A stretch of 64,000 bases of DNA from Moanibacter sp964542645 (GCA_964542645.1 CAZIUG010000008.1:124001-188000), one strand, 5' to 3'. Positions 44,985 to 54,070 are shown, counted from the stretch's first letter. Program-made: numbers and translations. The notes: generated by a model not told the origin, from the sequence alone.

Positions 44985-45527
44985 TTAACGCGTCCGAAAT
45001 GGCATCCCCAATTGATTAAGGAGTTCATAGCCCTCCTCGTCAGTCTCAGCCGTCGTTACGATAGAAATATCCATTCCTACAATCCGTTTTGCAGATTCCA
45101 TGCTAATCTCTGGGAAAATCGTGTGGTCGACGATACCAAGAGAATAATTACCATGACCATCTAGCTTTGTGGATATACCACGGAAATCACGAATCCCCGG
45201 TAAAGCTACGTTCAGCAATCGAGAGAGGAAGTCATACATATTATTTCCCCTCAAAGTGACTTTGACCCCGACGGGTTGGCCATCCCTAATTTTGAAATTA
45301 GATACACTTCGTCGAGCATTAGTGACTACCGGTTTTTGTCCCGATAAAAGAGAGATTTCCTTTGTCGTATCTTCAACTGCACCCTTTTCTAACTCAGAGT
45401 TTATCCCTGAGTTGATGACCACCTTCTTAATTTCTGGAACCTCGTGCAGATTTGAATATCCCTGCGATTCCATCAATGCTGGGACAATCTTCTCCTGATA
45501 ATGAGTCTTCAGTAGCGGGATATACAT
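44985..45527 (-). CDS. rplE: 50S ribosomal protein L5
   Basis: 5S rRNA-binding protein of the central protuberance, 180 residues. KKVVINSGINSELEKGA near 34-50 and TGQKPVVTNARRSVSNFKIRDG-like residues (here SGQKPVVTNARRSVSNF near 62-78) identify it. DFRGISTKLDGHGNYSLGI near 120-138 is the tRNA-contact loop region. Located between rplX and rpsN. Normal in length and order. Confidence 0.97.
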   Translation of the reverse strand: MYIPLLKTHYQEKIVPALMESQGYSNLHEVPEIKKVVINSGINSELEKGAVEDTTKEISLLSGQKPVVTNARRSVSNFKIRDGQPVGVKVTLRGNNMYDFLSRLLNVALPGIRDFRGISTKLDGHGNYSLGIVDHTIFPEISMESAKRIVGMDISIVTTAETDEEGYELLNQLGMPFRTR

Positions 45528-45578
45528 TGAATGTTTCCTTTCGTAAATTGGTAGCTAAATATGCCCAAGAATCCAGAT

Positions 45579-45860
45579 CTAGCCAGATGCTTCGTCACCA
45601 GTATTCTTTCTTGCCCTTCTTTGGTCGTAAACATCCGCCTTCATTACCTTTGAGAGGTGAATTGGAGCCTCTCTTTCAATGATTCCACCCTCAGGATTCT
45701 TGGTATCAGATTCCTTTTTCTGATGGCGTTTGATCATATTTATAGCTTCCACTAAAACCCTCTCGCTACTCGGCAAAACCTGAAGGATTTTCCCTCTTTC
45801 ACCCTTGTGCTCACCACTTAAAATCACAACTTCGTCCCCATTCTTAAGTCGGTTTTTCAT
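45579..45860 (-). CDS. rplX: 50S ribosomal protein L24
   Basis: Early 23S rRNA-binding assembly protein, 93 residues from the ATG at 45860, which has GGAGGTG about eight bases upstream within the rplN end. The KOW motif NGDEVVILSGEHKGERGKIL is near 7-26. NMIKRHQKK near 41 and the ending IHLSKVMKADV near 67 are typical. The rplN stop lies one base before its start, so the pair is tightly coupled. Confidence 0.97.
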   Translation of the reverse strand: MKNRLKNGDEVVILSGEHKGERGKILQVLPSSERVLVEAINMIKRHQKKESDTKNPEGGIIEREAPIHLSKVMKADVYDQRRARKNTGDEASG

Positions 45861-45861
45861 C

Positions 45862-46227
45862 TCACAACACCTCCGGAGCAAGGCTGATTATTTTCATGAA
45901 ATTCTTTTGCCTAAGTTCACGCGCCACAGGACCAAATATTCGAGTTCCTCGAGGGCTATTAGTTGCATCAATAAGCACAATCGCGTTACTGTCGAAGCGT
46001 AGGTAACTACCATCCGTTCTCCGGATGGGGGCCTTTGTTCGCACAACCACCGCTCTCGCTACCGTACCCTTTTTCACAGTCGCTTCCGGTGAACTTTCCT
46101 TAATATTCACAACGATGACATCTCCGATTGAGGCTGTCTTTTTGCTTTGTCCAAGTCTTCGGATCATCCGTGCCGATCTGGCTCCCGTATTATCCGCTAT
46201 ATCTAATCTGGTCAACGACTGAAGCAT
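45862..46227 (-). CDS. rplN: 50S ribosomal protein L14
   Basis: Large-subunit protein that bridges to 16S rRNA, 121 residues. It begins MLQSLTRLDIADNTGARSA and has GDVIVVNIKESSPEATVKKG near 36-55, SNAIVLIDATNSPRGTRIFGPV near 80-101 in part, and the final REKNFMKIISLAPEVL-type ending. Canonical length and placement between rpsQ and rplX. Confidence 0.97.
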   Translation of the reverse strand: MLQSLTRLDIADNTGARSARMIRRLGQSKKTASIGDVIVVNIKESSPEATVKKGTVARAVVVRTKAPIRRTDGSYLRFDSNAIVLIDATNSPRGTRIFGPVARELRQKNFMKIISLAPEVL

Positions 46228-46274
46228 TTCACAATATCCTCATTTAACTCCTTAGAAAAACACCAATACCAGTA

Positions 46275-46550
46275 TCAATCATTCACCTCAGGAGCCTTTT
46301 CGATAACACGTTTCACACGCCATCTTTTTAGCTTGCTTATGGGTCGAGTCTCCATGATTTCCACCCTGTCTCCCATACGGCATTGACTCGATTCGTCGTG
46401 AACGTGAACCACCGTATTCCTGCTAATCTCTTTCTTGTAGCGAGGATGTGGAATCTTATAGCCGTAGGTCACCTTTACCGTCTTTTCACCAGTAAGGTTT
46501 GTCACGCTTCCGATCAAAACTTTGCGTCTGCTTTTTCGATCAATTTCCAT
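46275..46550 (-). CDS. rpsQ: 30S ribosomal protein S17
   Basis: 30S body protein with an OB fold, 91 residues. Residues RRKVLIGSVTNLTGEKTVKV near 8-27 and HDESSQCRMGDRVEIMETRPISK near 51-73 in part are the family signatures. Located between rpmC and rplN as in the S10/spc junction of most bacteria. No Shine-Dalgarno sequence is visible before its ATG. Confidence 0.97.
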   Translation of the reverse strand: MEIDRKSRRKVLIGSVTNLTGEKTVKVTYGYKIPHPRYKKEISRNTVVHVHDESSQCRMGDRVEIMETRPISKLKRWRVKRVIEKAPEVND

Positions 46551-46586
46551 GGCTATTTATCAAAATTACTAATTCCTATATTTGCG

Positions 46587-46781
46587 CTATTTCGCCCTCA
46601 ATTTCTCCCTATGAATCGTCTCAATTCGTGCAATATCGCGTCTCAACTCACGAATTAAATGCGGTCTCTCAACTTGCCCAGTCTCCTTTCGCAAATGCAT
46701 CTGGAGCAACTCGTCTCGTGTGTCACGGAGCTTTTTCTCTATTTCGCCTACCGCTAATTCTCGCACTTCCGCTGATTTCAT
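46587..46781 (-). CDS. rpmC: 50S ribosomal protein L29
   Basis: Small helical large-subunit protein at the tunnel exit, 64 residues. The pattern EVRELAVGEIEKKLRDTRDEL near 5-25 and the C-terminal RRDIARIETIHREK near 48-61 match L29. It lies between rplP and rpsQ, its standard place. Short but well supported by context. Confidence 0.95.
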   Translation of the reverse strand: MKSAEVRELAVGEIEKKLRDTRDELLQMHLRKETGQVERPHLIRELRRDIARIETIHREKLRAK

Positions 46782-46810
46782 ATTCTCACTTCGTCCTGCC
46801 CGTTCGACTA

Positions 46811-47230
46811 CTAATTTAAATCTTCTCGAGAAATAAACCTGCAGCGCACAGGCAACTTCCCATCCGCTAGTTGCAGTGCGTTCCGTGCACCTGTTTCGCT
46901 GGCTCCAGAGACTTCAAATAGAATCGCCCCTGCTTTCACTACAGCTACCCAGAGTTCAGAAGCCCCCTTTCCCTTGCCCATACGGGTCTCAGCTGGCTTT
47001 TTAGAAACCGGTTTATGCGCAAAAATTCGTATCCAAACCTTCCCTCGACGCTTAAGATCCCTGTTTACAGCAACACGCGAAGCTTCGATTTGCTCCGAAG
47101 TGATCCAACCACTTTCGAGTGCCTGGATGCCGAAAGTTCCAAAAGCCAATTGGGCTCCACGTTTTGCCCGTCCACGTAATCGGCCTCTTTGGCTCTTCCT
47201 AAACTTTGTTCTGCTGGGAATTAATGCCAT
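46811..47230 (-). CDS. rplP: 50S ribosomal protein L16
   Basis: Sits at the A-site side of the large subunit and organises 23S rRNA near the peptidyl transferase centre. The 139 residues show FGTFGIQALESGWITSEQIEA near 31-51 in part, GKVWIRIFAHKPVSKKPAETRMGKGKG near 62-88 in part, and GARNALQLADGKLPVRCRF near 113-131. Located between rpsC and rpmC. No ribosome binding site stands out. Confidence 0.97.
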   Translation of the reverse strand: MALIPSRTKFRKSQRGRLRGRAKRGAQLAFGTFGIQALESGWITSEQIEASRVAVNRDLKRRGKVWIRIFAHKPVSKKPAETRMGKGKGASELWVAVVKAGAILFEVSGASETGARNALQLADGKLPVRCRFISREDLN

Positions 47231-47281
47231 GATTCAAGTCTTGTTCGTAATAAATATGAGACACTCCAAGGTAGGTAAATA

Positions 47282-47920
47282 CTAGGCCAAAGGATCTTCT
47301 TCGTCTCCTGTACAAATCCAGCATTTTACTCCGATGATTCCATATAGTGTTCTCGCTTCCGTAAAACCATAGTCTATATTCTCTCTCAGAGTATTTAGAG
47401 GCACTCGCCCGGCTCTCTGAACCTCTGTTCTCGCAATATCTGATCCCATCAATCGACCCGAAACTTGAATTCGAATGCCTTCCGCACCCATACTAACTGA
47501 AGTCTGGACGGCCTTTTTCATAGCTCTACGAAATGAAATTCTACGCTCAAGTTGTAGAGCTACATTCTCTGCCACTAATTTCGCAACCAAATCGGGCCTT
47601 TTGACTTCCTGAATGTCTAATAAGATTTCTTTATCAACTACCTTTGCAAGTTCCTCTTTAAGCTTCTCAAGCTCCTGGCCTTTTCTTCCAATAACAATCC
47701 CAGGTCGGGCAGTGAAGATCTTCACCCTAATCCTATTACCCGCCCTCTCAATAAAAATCCGTGGGACCGCCGCATACCTTAACCGAAGATTAATTGCTTT
47801 CCGGATATTGTAGTCTTCCTCCAAGCAATCTCCAAAATCTCCCTTATCGGCAAACCACCGCGACTCCCAATTGCGACGCACTTGAAGACGAAACCCAGCC
47901 GGATTTACTTTTTGACCCAT
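47282..47920 (-). CDS. rpsC: 30S ribosomal protein S3
   Basis: Forms the mRNA entry site of the 30S subunit. About 212 residues from the ATG at 47920, which has AAGGA at good spacing; a longer open frame overlaps rplV and is not S3-like. It begins MGQKVNPAGFRLQ, the KH domain carries PGIVIGRKGQELEKLKEEL near 62-80, and the C-terminal domain has GAEGIRIQVSGRLMGSDIAR near 144-163. The tail after 205 is short, without the long basic extension of E. coli S3. Confidence 0.96.
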   Translation of the reverse strand: MGQKVNPAGFRLQVRRNWESRWFADKGDFGDCLEEDYNIRKAINLRLRYAAVPRIFIERAGNRIRVKIFTARPGIVIGRKGQELEKLKEELAKVVDKEILLDIQEVKRPDLVAKLVAENVALQLERRISFRRAMKKAVQTSVSMGAEGIRIQVSGRLMGSDIARTEVQRAGRVPLNTLRENIDYGFTEARTLYGIIGVKCWICTGDEEDPLA

Positions 47921-47939
47921 AGCTATTCCTTCTTCTCCC

Positions 47940-48272
47940 CTATTCGTCCTTAAGAACAATTCGTATGTGACTCATACGCTTTTCGATACGTTTTGCCATG
48001 CCTCTTGCACCAGGACGAAACCGCTTGAGCACCGGACCTTTCTCTACTACTGCAGCTTCAATAACCAAAGCATCAGACGATAGATTATTGTTGTTCTCAG
48101 CGTTAGCAACCGCCGATTGAAGCGTCTTAACGACCAGTCGAGCTGACTTTCTCGGTACACACTTCAACTTCTCAATAGCCTCATTAGCCTTGAGTCCACG
48201 AAGCTCTCTAGTAACCTCCTGCACCTTTTTTGGCGACATGCGAGCGTATTTCGTGACCGATTGTACTTCCAT
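47940..48272 (-). CDS. rplV: 50S ribosomal protein L22
   Basis: Lines the peptide exit tunnel with a long beta-hairpin. The 110 residues include KYARMSPKKVQEVTRELRG near 8-26 and the hairpin GPVLKRFRPGARGMAKRIEKRMSHI spread over 78-102. Located between rpsS and rpsC. The tunnel loop looks normal, with no deletion of the kind linked to macrolide resistance. Confidence 0.97.
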   Translation of the reverse strand: MEVQSVTKYARMSPKKVQEVTRELRGLKANEAIEKLKCVPRKSARLVVKTLQSAVANAENNNNLSSDALVIEAAVVEKGPVLKRFRPGARGMAKRIEKRMSHIRIVLKDE

Positions 48273-48280
48273 TTTTTCTA

Positions 48281-48550
48281 CTACTTTTGGGTGTGCGGAT
48301 TATGTGTCTTGAAAGACCGTGTTGGTGAAAATTCACCCAATTTATGTCCAACCATGTTTTCAGTTATGTAGACAGGCAGAAAATTCTTTCCGTTGTGTAC
48401 TTCAAAATTTAAACCGACAAAATCGGGAGTGATTGTTGAACGACGGGACCAGGTTCGAATCGGTTTTCTCGATTCTTCCCTCTGCGCCACCTGGACCTTA
48501 TCCATAAGGTGTCCATCAACAAAAAAGCCCTTTTTGACTGAGCGTGCCAT
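48281..48550 (-). CDS. rpsS: 30S ribosomal protein S19
   Basis: 30S head protein that contacts the 50S A-site finger, 89 residues. It begins ARSVKKGFFVDGHLMDKV. TWSRRSTITPDFVGLNFEVHNGK is spread over 33-55, and ENMVGHKLGEFSPTRSFKTH near 64-83 completes the family pattern. AGGG sits about seven bases before the ATG. Located between rplB and rplV. Confidence 0.97.
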   Translation of the reverse strand: MARSVKKGFFVDGHLMDKVQVAQREESRKPIRTWSRRSTITPDFVGLNFEVHNGKNFLPVYITENMVGHKLGEFSPTRSFKTHNPHTQK

Positions 48551-48570
48551 CAGATTTCCCTTCTCATAAT

Positions 48571-49416
48571 CTACCGCTTTAGCTTATTTCCTTTTCTCCT
48601 AACCAAAATCATTCGGTTCGATTGTTGCGAACGTGACCGGGTTGGGAAACCCTTGGCTAGTTGGCCCCACGGGGACACCGGGTGGCCTCCACCCGAACTT
48701 CGCCCCTCTCCTCCGCCCATTGGATGGTCGACCGGATTCATAGCCACTCCCCTAACACGGGGTCGTCGACCCTTCCATCGAGCACGTCCCGCCTTACCCA
48801 ATTTTGAAGTCCTATGAGAGGCATTTCCCACCTCTCCGATTGTTGCCCTACAATTTGAATGGACCATACGGACTTCCCCACTCGGCATCCGAAGAGTAGC
48901 ACGATCTCCATCGATCGCAACGAGCTGAGCGGAAACTCCCGCTGAGCGAACAAACTGCGCTGCCTTCCCAGGCTGAGTTGAAACCGAATGGACCTTGGTC
49001 GAAGGTGGGATTGATCGTAATGGCATATTATTTCCGTCACGAAATTCTCCGGCTCCAGAAAAACTTACTAAAGTGTCTCCTATCGCCACACCAGTAGGAG
49101 CTAGTATATAACGCTTCTCCCCGTCGGCATAGACCAACAAGGCAATACTTGCAGACCTGTTAGGATCGTATTCCAATTGCTTAACTCGCGCCGGAATATC
49201 GAATTTCTCTCTTTTGAAATCGATTTTCCTAATCCGTTTTTTATGGCCGCCTCCCCTTCTTCTCGACGTAATCCGACCGTAACAATTGCGACCACCTGTC
49301 CTCTTCTTAAACTCACTAAGCCGCTTCTCCGGACCTGAATTAGAGATCCCCTCTTCGAAGCTTCTGACGTGGAATCGCTGACCTGGCGTCAGTGGTTTAT
49401 GTTCGATTGTTGGCAC
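48571..49416 (-). CDS. rplB: 50S ribosomal protein L2
   Basis: Large-subunit protein needed for subunit joining and peptidyl transfer. The 281 residues start from a GTG with GAGGA six bases upstream. Segments are NCYGRITSRRRGGGHKKRIR near 44-63 and the C-terminal PHGGGEG-equivalent PMGGGEGRSSGGGHPVSPWG near 231-250, which holds the His implicated in the catalytic region. Located between rplW and rpsS. Confidence 0.97.
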   Translation of the reverse strand: MPTIEHKPLTPGQRFHVRSFEEGISNSGPEKRLSEFKKRTGGRNCYGRITSRRRGGGHKKRIRKIDFKREKFDIPARVKQLEYDPNRSASIALLVYADGEKRYILAPTGVAIGDTLVSFSGAGEFRDGNNMPLRSIPPSTKVHSVSTQPGKAAQFVRSAGVSAQLVAIDGDRATLRMPSGEVRMVHSNCRATIGEVGNASHRTSKLGKAGRARWKGRRPRVRGVAMNPVDHPMGGGEGRSSGGGHPVSPWGQLAKGFPTRSRSQQSNRMILVRRKGNKLKR

Positions 49417-49446
49417 TTTGATCCTCGTATAAAATTATAGATATCT

Positions 49447-49734
49447 TCAGACCAATTCAATTTGGTCACCCTCTTTGAGCGAGACAACTGCTTTCTTGAA
49501 ACCGCTTTGATACCCGAATTGTCCTCTCCTAGCGCGATCCCGCTTCACCTTCCGTTTCACATTTAGGATATTCACTCCCGTCACTGTAACACCAAACCCG
49601 GACTCAACCGCCTGGGCTACCGAGATTCGGTTTGCCGAAGGATGTATCCGAAAAGTGTACTTATTCACATTAGAAGAGAGGGCAGTCGCCTTTTCCGAGA
49701 TTATAATTTCCTCCAATACACGATCAGCTTGCAT
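49447..49734 (-). CDS. rplW: 50S ribosomal protein L23
   Basis: Docking site for trigger factor and SRP at the tunnel exit, 95 residues from the ATG at 49734. That start shares a base with the rplD stop (TGATG) and has GAGGAG five bases upstream; a GTG one codon earlier is possible. ISEKATALSSNVNKYTFRI near 12-30 and VTGVNILNVKRKVKRDRARRG near 52-72 in part identify L23. Confidence 0.96.
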   Translation of the reverse strand: MQADRVLEEIIISEKATALSSNVNKYTFRIHPSANRISVAQAVESGFGVTVTGVNILNVKRKVKRDRARRGQFGYQSGFKKAVVSLKEGDQIELV

Positions 49735-50369
49735 CACGACTCCTCTTCCCCTCCAGCACGTTTAAGCAAATTCACAATTCCCTTCTCACTCACCACGATA
49801 CGATCATGCAGACTAAGCAAAAAGGCATTGACGGTACTCGATTCCATAACTGACACCCGATTGATATTCCGTGAAGCCAAGAGAACCGAATCATCAAACT
49901 TCTCATCAATTACCAACACCGAACCATTAGGTGCAATTTTTTCGATTACGGCACCAAAGAGACGGGTCTTCGGCTCTGGAATCTCGAGCCTTTCGATTAC
50001 ATCCATCTCTCCGCCATTGGCACAATCAAAAAGTGCTCGCTGAAACGCCAGTCTCCGAACCTTACGATTTATTTTCTGCGAGTAACTTCTCGGCCTAGGG
50101 CCAAAAGCCGCCCCTCCTCCTGTAAAAATGGGTGAACGTCGGCTTCCATGACGAGCCGCGCCGGTACCCTTCTGCCGGTAGGGTTTTTTCCCCGTACCAC
50201 TCACTTCAGCGCGAGTCTTAGCAGATGAAGTGCCTTGTCTCTTATTTGCTCGATGAGCCAGTAAAACTTGCTTCAAGGCAGAAACTCCGGCACCGGATTG
50301 GAAGAGAGGAATATCGAACTCCCTCTCCTCGCTCCCTAATCCATCAGCCGTATATACTTTCAGTTTCAT
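49734..50369 (-). CDS. rplD: 50S ribosomal protein L4
   Basis: Exit-tunnel protein that in E. coli also represses the S10 operon. The 211 residues contain the long tunnel loop GTGKKPYRQKGTGAARHGSRRSPIF spread over 55-79 and FGPRPRSYSQKINRKVRRLA near 85-104. No deletion or substitution of the macrolide-resistance type is evident in the loop. It ends in an acidic tail. Its stop is coupled to rplW. Confidence 0.97.
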   Translation of the reverse strand: MKLKVYTADGLGSEEREFDIPLFQSGAGVSALKQVLLAHRANKRQGTSSAKTRAEVSGTGKKPYRQKGTGAARHGSRRSPIFTGGGAAFGPRPRSYSQKINRKVRRLAFQRALFDCANGGEMDVIERLEIPEPKTRLFGAVIEKIAPNGSVLVIDEKFDDSVLLASRNINRVSVMESSTVNAFLLSLHDRIVVSEKGIVNLLKRAGGEEES

Positions 50370-50396
50370 TAACCTATTACAGAATTCAAATAAAGT

Positions 50397-51035
50397 CTAT
50401 ATGGGCATACTCTTCTTTGCCCTTCTCACCAAAACCTCTCCTCCGTTTGGTCCAGGTACGCTTCCTTTAACAAGAATGATATTTCGATTCTCCAGAATTT
50501 TAATCACTTCAAGATTTTGTACGGTTCGGCCAATTCCTCCCATTCGGCCCGGCATTTTTCGCCCCTTATGCACCTCTCCGGGCCATTGGCACTGCCCATA
50601 AGAACCACCCCGCCGATGGAACATTGAGCCATGAGAAGCCGGGCCACCTTTAAATCCAAACCTCTTGACCACACCTTGGAATCCTTGGCCTTTTGACACT
50701 CCGACGACATCAACGGTCTCACCTTCTGAGAATCCGGAAGCTGTTAAAACATCTCCAACTCCATATTCACTCTCACCTTCAAACCGAATCTCCTTTAGAC
50801 GCCGAAGCGGGTCTACCTTCGCCTTTATAGTATGCCCTCGCTCAGATTTACTAACATTACCTGCCTTAACCTCACCATACCCAATTTGCAGGCAGCTGTA
50901 ACCATCCCGACCCTCAGTCTTTATCTGAACGACAGGACATGGACCGGTTTTAATTACCGTTACGGGGATAGACCTCCCCTCCGAATCAAAGACCTGAGTC
51001 ATCCCAATTTTGGTGCCTAAAAGAGTGTATAGCAT
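50397..51035 (-). CDS. rplC: 50S ribosomal protein L3
   Basis: Early-assembly large-subunit protein close to the peptidyl transferase centre. The 212 residues include LLGTKIGMTQVFDSEGRSIPVTVI near 5-28 in part. The central loop is GQGFQGVVKRFGFKGGPASHGS near 111-132 in part, followed by PGRMGG near 159. Located between rpsJ and rplD. Confidence 0.97.
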   Translation of the reverse strand: MLYTLLGTKIGMTQVFDSEGRSIPVTVIKTGPCPVVQIKTEGRDGYSCLQIGYGEVKAGNVSKSERGHTIKAKVDPLRRLKEIRFEGESEYGVGDVLTASGFSEGETVDVVGVSKGQGFQGVVKRFGFKGGPASHGSMFHRRGGSYGQCQWPGEVHKGRKMPGRMGGIGRTVQNLEVIKILENRNIILVKGSVPGPNGGEVLVRRAKKSMPI

Positions 51036-51078
51036 TTTACCGGGTAAATTAAATAGATAAGATCACCTTTAATAACGA

Positions 51079-51387
51079 TCACACATTAATAGATATGTCG
51101 ACACCAGCTGGAAGATTAAGCTTCTTCAGCTCGTCTACTGTCTGGACCGTGGGTTCGATGATATCAATCAGTCGCTTGTGCGTCCGCATTTCAAACTGAT
51201 CCATTGATTTTTTATCAACATGAGGGGACCGATTGACAGTAACCTTTTCGATATGAGTAGGCAAAGGGACAGGGCCAGTTACCCTAGCACCAGAACGTTT
51301 GGCTGTATCTACAATATCGATTGCCGATTGATCGATGACCCGATAATCGTAGCCTTTGAGCCTTATTCTTATTCTCTGACCTTCCAT
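51079..51387 (-). CDS. rpsJ: 30S ribosomal protein S10
   Basis: 30S head protein and, with NusB, part of transcription antitermination complexes. The 102 residues start MEGQRIRIRLKGYDYR and contain VTGPVPLPTHIEKVTVNRSPHVDKKS near 36-61 in part and the ending PAGVDISINV. It follows fusA directly, 38 bases away; tuf, which usually separates them, is missing. No Shine-Dalgarno sequence is visible. Confidence 0.97.
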   Translation of the reverse strand: MEGQRIRIRLKGYDYRVIDQSAIDIVDTAKRSGARVTGPVPLPTHIEKVTVNRSPHVDKKSMDQFEMRTHKRLIDIIEPTVQTVDELKKLNLPAGVDISINV

Positions 51388-51425
51388 TGGACACGGAGTT
51401 CTGTTTCTCTTATTACTTCACCATT

Positions 51426-53591
51426 CTAGGCACGAACCGGCTCCCGAACCGATGTTTCAACTATCTTCTTTGTAATACCCGCTGGCACCTTCTCAAAGTG
51501 TGATGGCTCCATGGTGTACGATGCCCTACCTTTAGACAGCGACCGCACCACAGTAGCGTAACCAAACATAGTTTCAAGCGGAACCATAGTACTGATGATC
51601 ATCAGGTTTCCTTTAGCCTCTAATCCCAAGATCTTGCCTCGACGCCTGTTTAGGTCTCCCATCACATCACCCTGAAACTCCTCAGGAGTTGCTACCTCTA
51701 CTTTCATATGCGGTTCCAAAAGAATTGGCTTCGCATTCTTTAATGCGTCCCGAAATGCCAGAATCCCAGCCATTTTGAACGCAGTTTCGGATGAATCTAC
51801 GTCATGGAAACTGCCAAATACCAGCTCAACTTTCACATCCTCTACCGGATAACCTGCGACAGAACCATTATGAGCTGCTTCCTTGATCCCCTCCTCAATA
51901 GGTCTAATAAATTCTCTAGGAATAATACCTCCCGTAATCTTATCAATGAATTCGCTTCCCTTCCCACGCTCGTTAGGTTCTATCCTGATTTCCGCATGCC
52001 CGTACTGTCCCCTTCCCCCTGACTGTCTGATGAACTTTCCAACACCATCTGCCGCAACCGTTATCGACTCACGGTAGGCAATCTGCGGCTTACCAGACGT
52101 TGCTTCAACCTTAAACTCACGGAATAACCGATCTCTAAGAATCTCTAGATGTAGCTCCCCCATCCCGGAAATGATCGTTTGCCCAGTCTCTTGATTATAG
52201 TTCACAAGAAATGTCGGGTCTTCCTCCGAAAGCCTTTGAAGCCCAAGAGCCAATCGCTCTTGGTCCCCTTGTGTCTCCGGTTCAATCGACATCGAGATTA
52301 CTGGATCGGGAAAAGTTGGTGGTTCCAGCACAACCCGAAGTTTTTTCGAGCACAGAGTATCACCAGTCCTGATATCTTTCGCACCAATAATGGCACAAAT
52401 GTCACCTGAATAGGCCACATCTATATCCTTTCGGGAATCCGCCTTCATAAGCATAAGACGACTGATACGCTCCATCCTACCCGTCCGCGTATTCAAAAAG
52501 CTACTTCCCTTCCTCATTTCCCCCTGATAAATCCGAATAAAAACCAGCTTCCCAACATATGGATCTGATGCCAGCTTGAATATCAATCCCACCATCTCGG
52601 CATGGTCGTCCGGTTTGATTTCGATTTCCTTTTCATTTACCCCTTCCTCTTCGAGGACTGAGATTGGTGGAAGATCAAGCGGCGATGGAAGGTAGTCTAT
52701 GATCGCATCAGCCAAGAACTGGACTCCCTTATTCTTGAACGCGCTTCCCGGAATCACACCTAAAAATCCCTGCTGTAAAGTCGCACTCCTTACCCCTCTC
52801 TGCAACTCTTCCTCCTGAATTTCTTCTCCTTCCAGAAATTTTCCTGCGATATTATCGTCAAAATCTGCCAACGCTTCGATCAACCTTTCTCGATGAAGTT
52901 CTGTCTCCTCACGCATAGAGGACGGAATCTCTTCTTCCAAATAGCTCATCCCATATTCGTCCTTGTCCTCGTAAATATAGGCCTTCATTCGGATCAGATC
53001 GATTAGCCCTCGGAAATTATCTTCCGCTCCGATTGGGAGATATAGTGGGAAAGCATTGCCTCCCAGCTTCCGGCGAATATCCTCAACGGCACTAAAGAAA
53101 TCAGCTCCAGTGCGATCCATCTTATTGATGAATGCAAGTCTAGGCACACCGTATTTGTCTATCTGCCGCCACACCGTCTCCGACTGAGGCTGAACACCAG
53201 CGACCGCACAGAAAACACCTACGGCACCATCGAGGACTCTCAAAGAACGTTCCACCTCGGCCGTGAAGTCGACGTGACCAGGGGTATCAATTACATTGAT
53301 TTGGTGGTTAAGATTGGCAAAAACACCCCTCTTGGGCTTCCAGTCGCAGGATATCGCTGCAGAGGTTATGGTTATGCCCCGTTCTCGCTCCTGCTCCATC
53401 CAATCGGTTGTCGTGTTACCATCGTGAACTTCTCCGATCTGATGGACGACCCCTGAATAAAAAAGAAGGCGCTCGGTCGTCGTGGTTTTGCCCGCGTCGA
53501 TATGTGCCGCAATACCTATATTGCGGGTAAATTCTAGAGCCGTCCTCCGGTCTTTCGCATTTACCGGAGAGTTGTTGTCTGACAAACCCAT
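51426..53591 (-). CDS. fusA: Elongation factor G
   Basis: GTPase that drives ribosomal translocation, 721 residues in five domains. G1 AHIDAGKTTTTE is near 33-44, the switch region RGITITSAA near 71-79, G3 DTPGHVDFTAE near 103-113, and G4 NKMDRTGADF near 157-166. Domain IV holds GGRGQYGHAEI near 530-540. A typical single-copy EF-G by position between rpsG and rpsJ. The start lies eight bases after the rpsG stop. Confidence 0.98.
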   Translation of the reverse strand: MGLSDNNSPVNAKDRRTALEFTRNIGIAAHIDAGKTTTTERLLFYSGVVHQIGEVHDGNTTTDWMEQERERGITITSAAISCDWKPKRGVFANLNHQINVIDTPGHVDFTAEVERSLRVLDGAVGVFCAVAGVQPQSETVWRQIDKYGVPRLAFINKMDRTGADFFSAVEDIRRKLGGNAFPLYLPIGAEDNFRGLIDLIRMKAYIYEDKDEYGMSYLEEEIPSSMREETELHRERLIEALADFDDNIAGKFLEGEEIQEEELQRGVRSATLQQGFLGVIPGSAFKNKGVQFLADAIIDYLPSPLDLPPISVLEEEGVNEKEIEIKPDDHAEMVGLIFKLASDPYVGKLVFIRIYQGEMRKGSSFLNTRTGRMERISRLMLMKADSRKDIDVAYSGDICAIIGAKDIRTGDTLCSKKLRVVLEPPTFPDPVISMSIEPETQGDQERLALGLQRLSEEDPTFLVNYNQETGQTIISGMGELHLEILRDRLFREFKVEATSGKPQIAYRESITVAADGVGKFIRQSGGRGQYGHAEIRIEPNERGKGSEFIDKITGGIIPREFIRPIEEGIKEAAHNGSVAGYPVEDVKVELVFGSFHDVDSSETAFKMAGILAFRDALKNAKPILLEPHMKVEVATPEEFQGDVMGDLNRRRGKILGLEAKGNLMIISTMVPLETMFGYATVVRSLSKGRASYTMEPSHFEKVPAGITKKIVETSVREPVRA

Positions 53592-53599
53592 CGTTTTAT

Positions 53600-54070
53600 C
53601 TACCAGCGGAGATGGGCAAAAGCCCTATTGGACTGTGCCATCCGGTGCATGTCTTCCTTTTTCTTAACAAGGGAACCGGTATTATTATAGGCATCGATTA
53701 TTTCTTGAGCCAAAGCCTCCCTCATGGGACCTTTGCGACCACGCGCTGACTCCCGCAACCACCTAAAGGCTACACTTTGCTGGCGCTCAAAAGATAATTC
53801 CAATGGGACCTGATAGGTAGTCCCGCCGACTCTCCGACTTTTCACTTCAAGTTTCGGCCGGATATTTTCCATCGCCCCAAGCAAAAGTTCGACCGGATCT
53901 CCCTTTCCTAATTTTTCACTAACACGTTCAATCGCAGCGTAGACGATCTTTTGAGAGGTCGACCTCTTCCCGTCGATCATAACTGCATTGATCAAATGAC
54001 TGACCAGTTCACTGCCAAAGCGTGGGTCAGGAATGTGCTCTCGCTTAACTGCTCTACGTCTTCTTGACAT
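53600..54070 (-). CDS. rpsG: 30S ribosomal protein S7
   Basis: Nucleates 30S head assembly; in E. coli it represses the str operon. The 156 residues begin MSRRRRAVKREHIPDPRFGS and hold VEVKSRRVGGTTYQVPLEL-type sequence near 75-93 (here LEVKSRRVGGTTYQVPLEL). The C-terminal MRE(A)LAQEIIDAYNNTGSLVKKKEDMHRMA region is near 115-145. No clear ribosome site precedes the ATG. Located between rpsL and fusA. Confidence 0.97.
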   Translation of the reverse strand: MSRRRRAVKREHIPDPRFGSELVSHLINAVMIDGKRSTSQKIVYAAIERVSEKLGKGDPVELLLGAMENIRPKLEVKSRRVGGTTYQVPLELSFERQQSVAFRWLRESARGRKGPMREALAQEIIDAYNNTGSLVKKKEDMHRMAQSNRAFAHLRW

